Shown in pieces: positions 62,774-64,000 of a stretch of 64,000 bases of DNA; position 1 is the stretch's first letter; each line of letters starts with the position of its first letter. The position numbers and the translations under genes were made by a program. The stretch comes from Liolophura sinensis. Lineage: Eukaryota; Mollusca; Polyplacophora; Chitonida; Chitonidae. The stretch is from NCBI RefSeq assembly GCF_032854445.1, contig NC_088295.1, positions 10,217,385-10,281,384 on the forward strand. The letters run 5' to 3'. A model generated the notes under the pieces. That model saw only the letters and a program-made list of their open reading frames with translations. It did no database searches and was not told the DNA's origin.

Positions 62774-64000
62774 GTAAGTCAGTTAACATAAGTGAAAAAT
62801 TCTTGAGTTTGATGTTAGACAACAATCAAATAAATACATAGTCAGTTAACATCTGAGAACTATTCTAAGCCAGATGGATGTGACAATGTTTGCCGAGATA
62901 TCTCGTGGAGATCACATGTGTAGCTGATGAATAGATGATGCCTACCACAGTTCCTGCCCGTGCAAGATTTCTTTGTTGTATTTGACCTTTAGGTCTTGAC
63001 TTATTTACGCTAACTAACTTAAAATTTCTCCCGCAAAATTGCCTTTTTGGAGGCGAATAAATGTCGCAAAATACTATTTCTGGTTCTGAAACGTACATTT
63101 TCCAGTAAGGTATCATCTTACCATCCAAGCCAAACCTTAAAGCACCTTCATTTATCGATAGAACTCTTACAATCAGGAAAATGTTAGTCAAGGACTAAAT
63201 TTATGTTCATTTCCTTGAACTGCACTGAACAGTGATCGAATGATTTAAGTCTACAGTACATGTGTTAGTGTGTTACAAGAATATTTATTTGGTATCAATT
63301 GCTAACTTTTCAGCAAACTTCGGAGGTGTAGAGGTAATTGCATTTATATACACTTGATGTTGTGGTAGATGCATTTATTTTTGGTTTCATTTTTACCACA
63401 TCATTTTTGTTTTTTTATTGTTAACTCATTAATGCCATTTTTTTAAAATTGATTGTTGACAATGCAAATGCAAGGCAACCCTAACCAATTGCATTTTGAG
63501 TATGACGTCACAGCACTCCCAAAGCATCCTGTTATTTTCCCATTAACCATAATTAACATCACACAGAACATTAAATTTCAATTAAACCCACCCGCTGGGG
63601 CCATTTCAGCAATTTGCACCCCTAAAGCCTTGTTACTTGACCGTTTTAACATGACAATTCTGAGGTGAATACTGATGTCAATAACAGTAATAGCAAACAC
63701 ACTTCATTCCTTATAGGCTCACTTCCCTGATCACACCCACACAGTGCTCACCTTAACCCTGGATCTTTGCTAAGCGGTAATTCACAGCAAAACACTTTAA
63801 ACACTATATTGTAATGTTAGTTTTCTTGTTTAGTGCTTCAGTTGTGACCATTTGCCACAGCGATGAGGTGTTTAAGCATGATGTCATAGTTATTTTGTAT
63901 GGTGTATTGTGTAGCATGTGTAGGTGAGTACAATAACAGCTGTAGATTTCTGTGTGCTGTTGAGATTTACTGATTGGCATGTATTGAGAACAGAAATTGC
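62774..64000. other. PKD2 downstream flank or last intron
   Basis: A strong splice donor (AATAAC|GTAAGT) lies at 62774. A SINE family A tail fragment (GTGAAAAATTCTTGAGTTTG, CAACAATCAAATAAATACA) is at about 62790-62839. No further exon was recognised up to the window end, so if the gene continues its last exon is outside or too short to see. Confidence 0.45.

Overview
The window is animal nuclear DNA: spliced protein genes with GT-AG introns, large AT-rich intergenic and intronic spaces, many microsatellites and minisatellites, and scattered tRNA-derived SINEs. Two SINE families, one ending in (AAAT)n with a 'GTACGGCGTAAAACACCAAT' type tail and one ending in a 'GTTAAACCCCAAGCACTCAC' type tail, resemble repeats I know from mollusc genomes. 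The window is therefore most likely from a mollusc (lophotrochozoan); I cannot name the species.

Layout. Bases 61-6138 (+) hold all but the first exon of CLUAP1/IFT38, an intraflagellar transport protein. A promoter-like block with a CTCF-type motif, an inverted CCAAT box, a TATA box and a splice donor lies at 7162-7292. A gene-free stretch to about 15.9 kb carries a SINE, a hairpin and a very regular 88-bp satellite array. Bases 15943-20089 (+) hold a complete seven-exon serine hydroxymethyltransferase. From 20 to 28.9 kb there is repeat-rich intergenic DNA. Two intronless genes follow on the minus strand: an ankyrin-repeat protein (28938-30353) and a basic, disordered protein of unknown function (36342-37328). 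A 65-bp minisatellite open in all three forward frames lies between them. A long (TA)n inverted-repeat structure and an 18-bp minisatellite lie at 38.9-40.1 kb. A probable three-exon small gene (40958-44259, +) ends next to a 40-bp minisatellite. The last 15 kb is polycystin-2 (PKD2, 49263 to about 62.7 kb, +), with thirteen recognisable exons and a 1.1-kb array of 24-bp repeats in one intron.

Function. CLUAP1 and PKD2 both act in cilia (IFT-B train and ciliary cation channel), and SHMT is one-carbon metabolism; nothing shows joint regulation. CLUAP1 and SHMT read cleanly through every exon. PKD2 has at least seven small indels in otherwise well conserved exons, mostly in short base runs, and the neighbouring 24-bp array shows the same one-base noise. 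Local consensus error is as likely as recent loss of function.

No retroviral or transposase reading frame was recognised. The most interesting signals are minisatellites that carry consensus 5' splice sites, a minisatellite open in three frames, a four-arm (TA)n palindrome, and a convergent pair of CTCF-like motifs.
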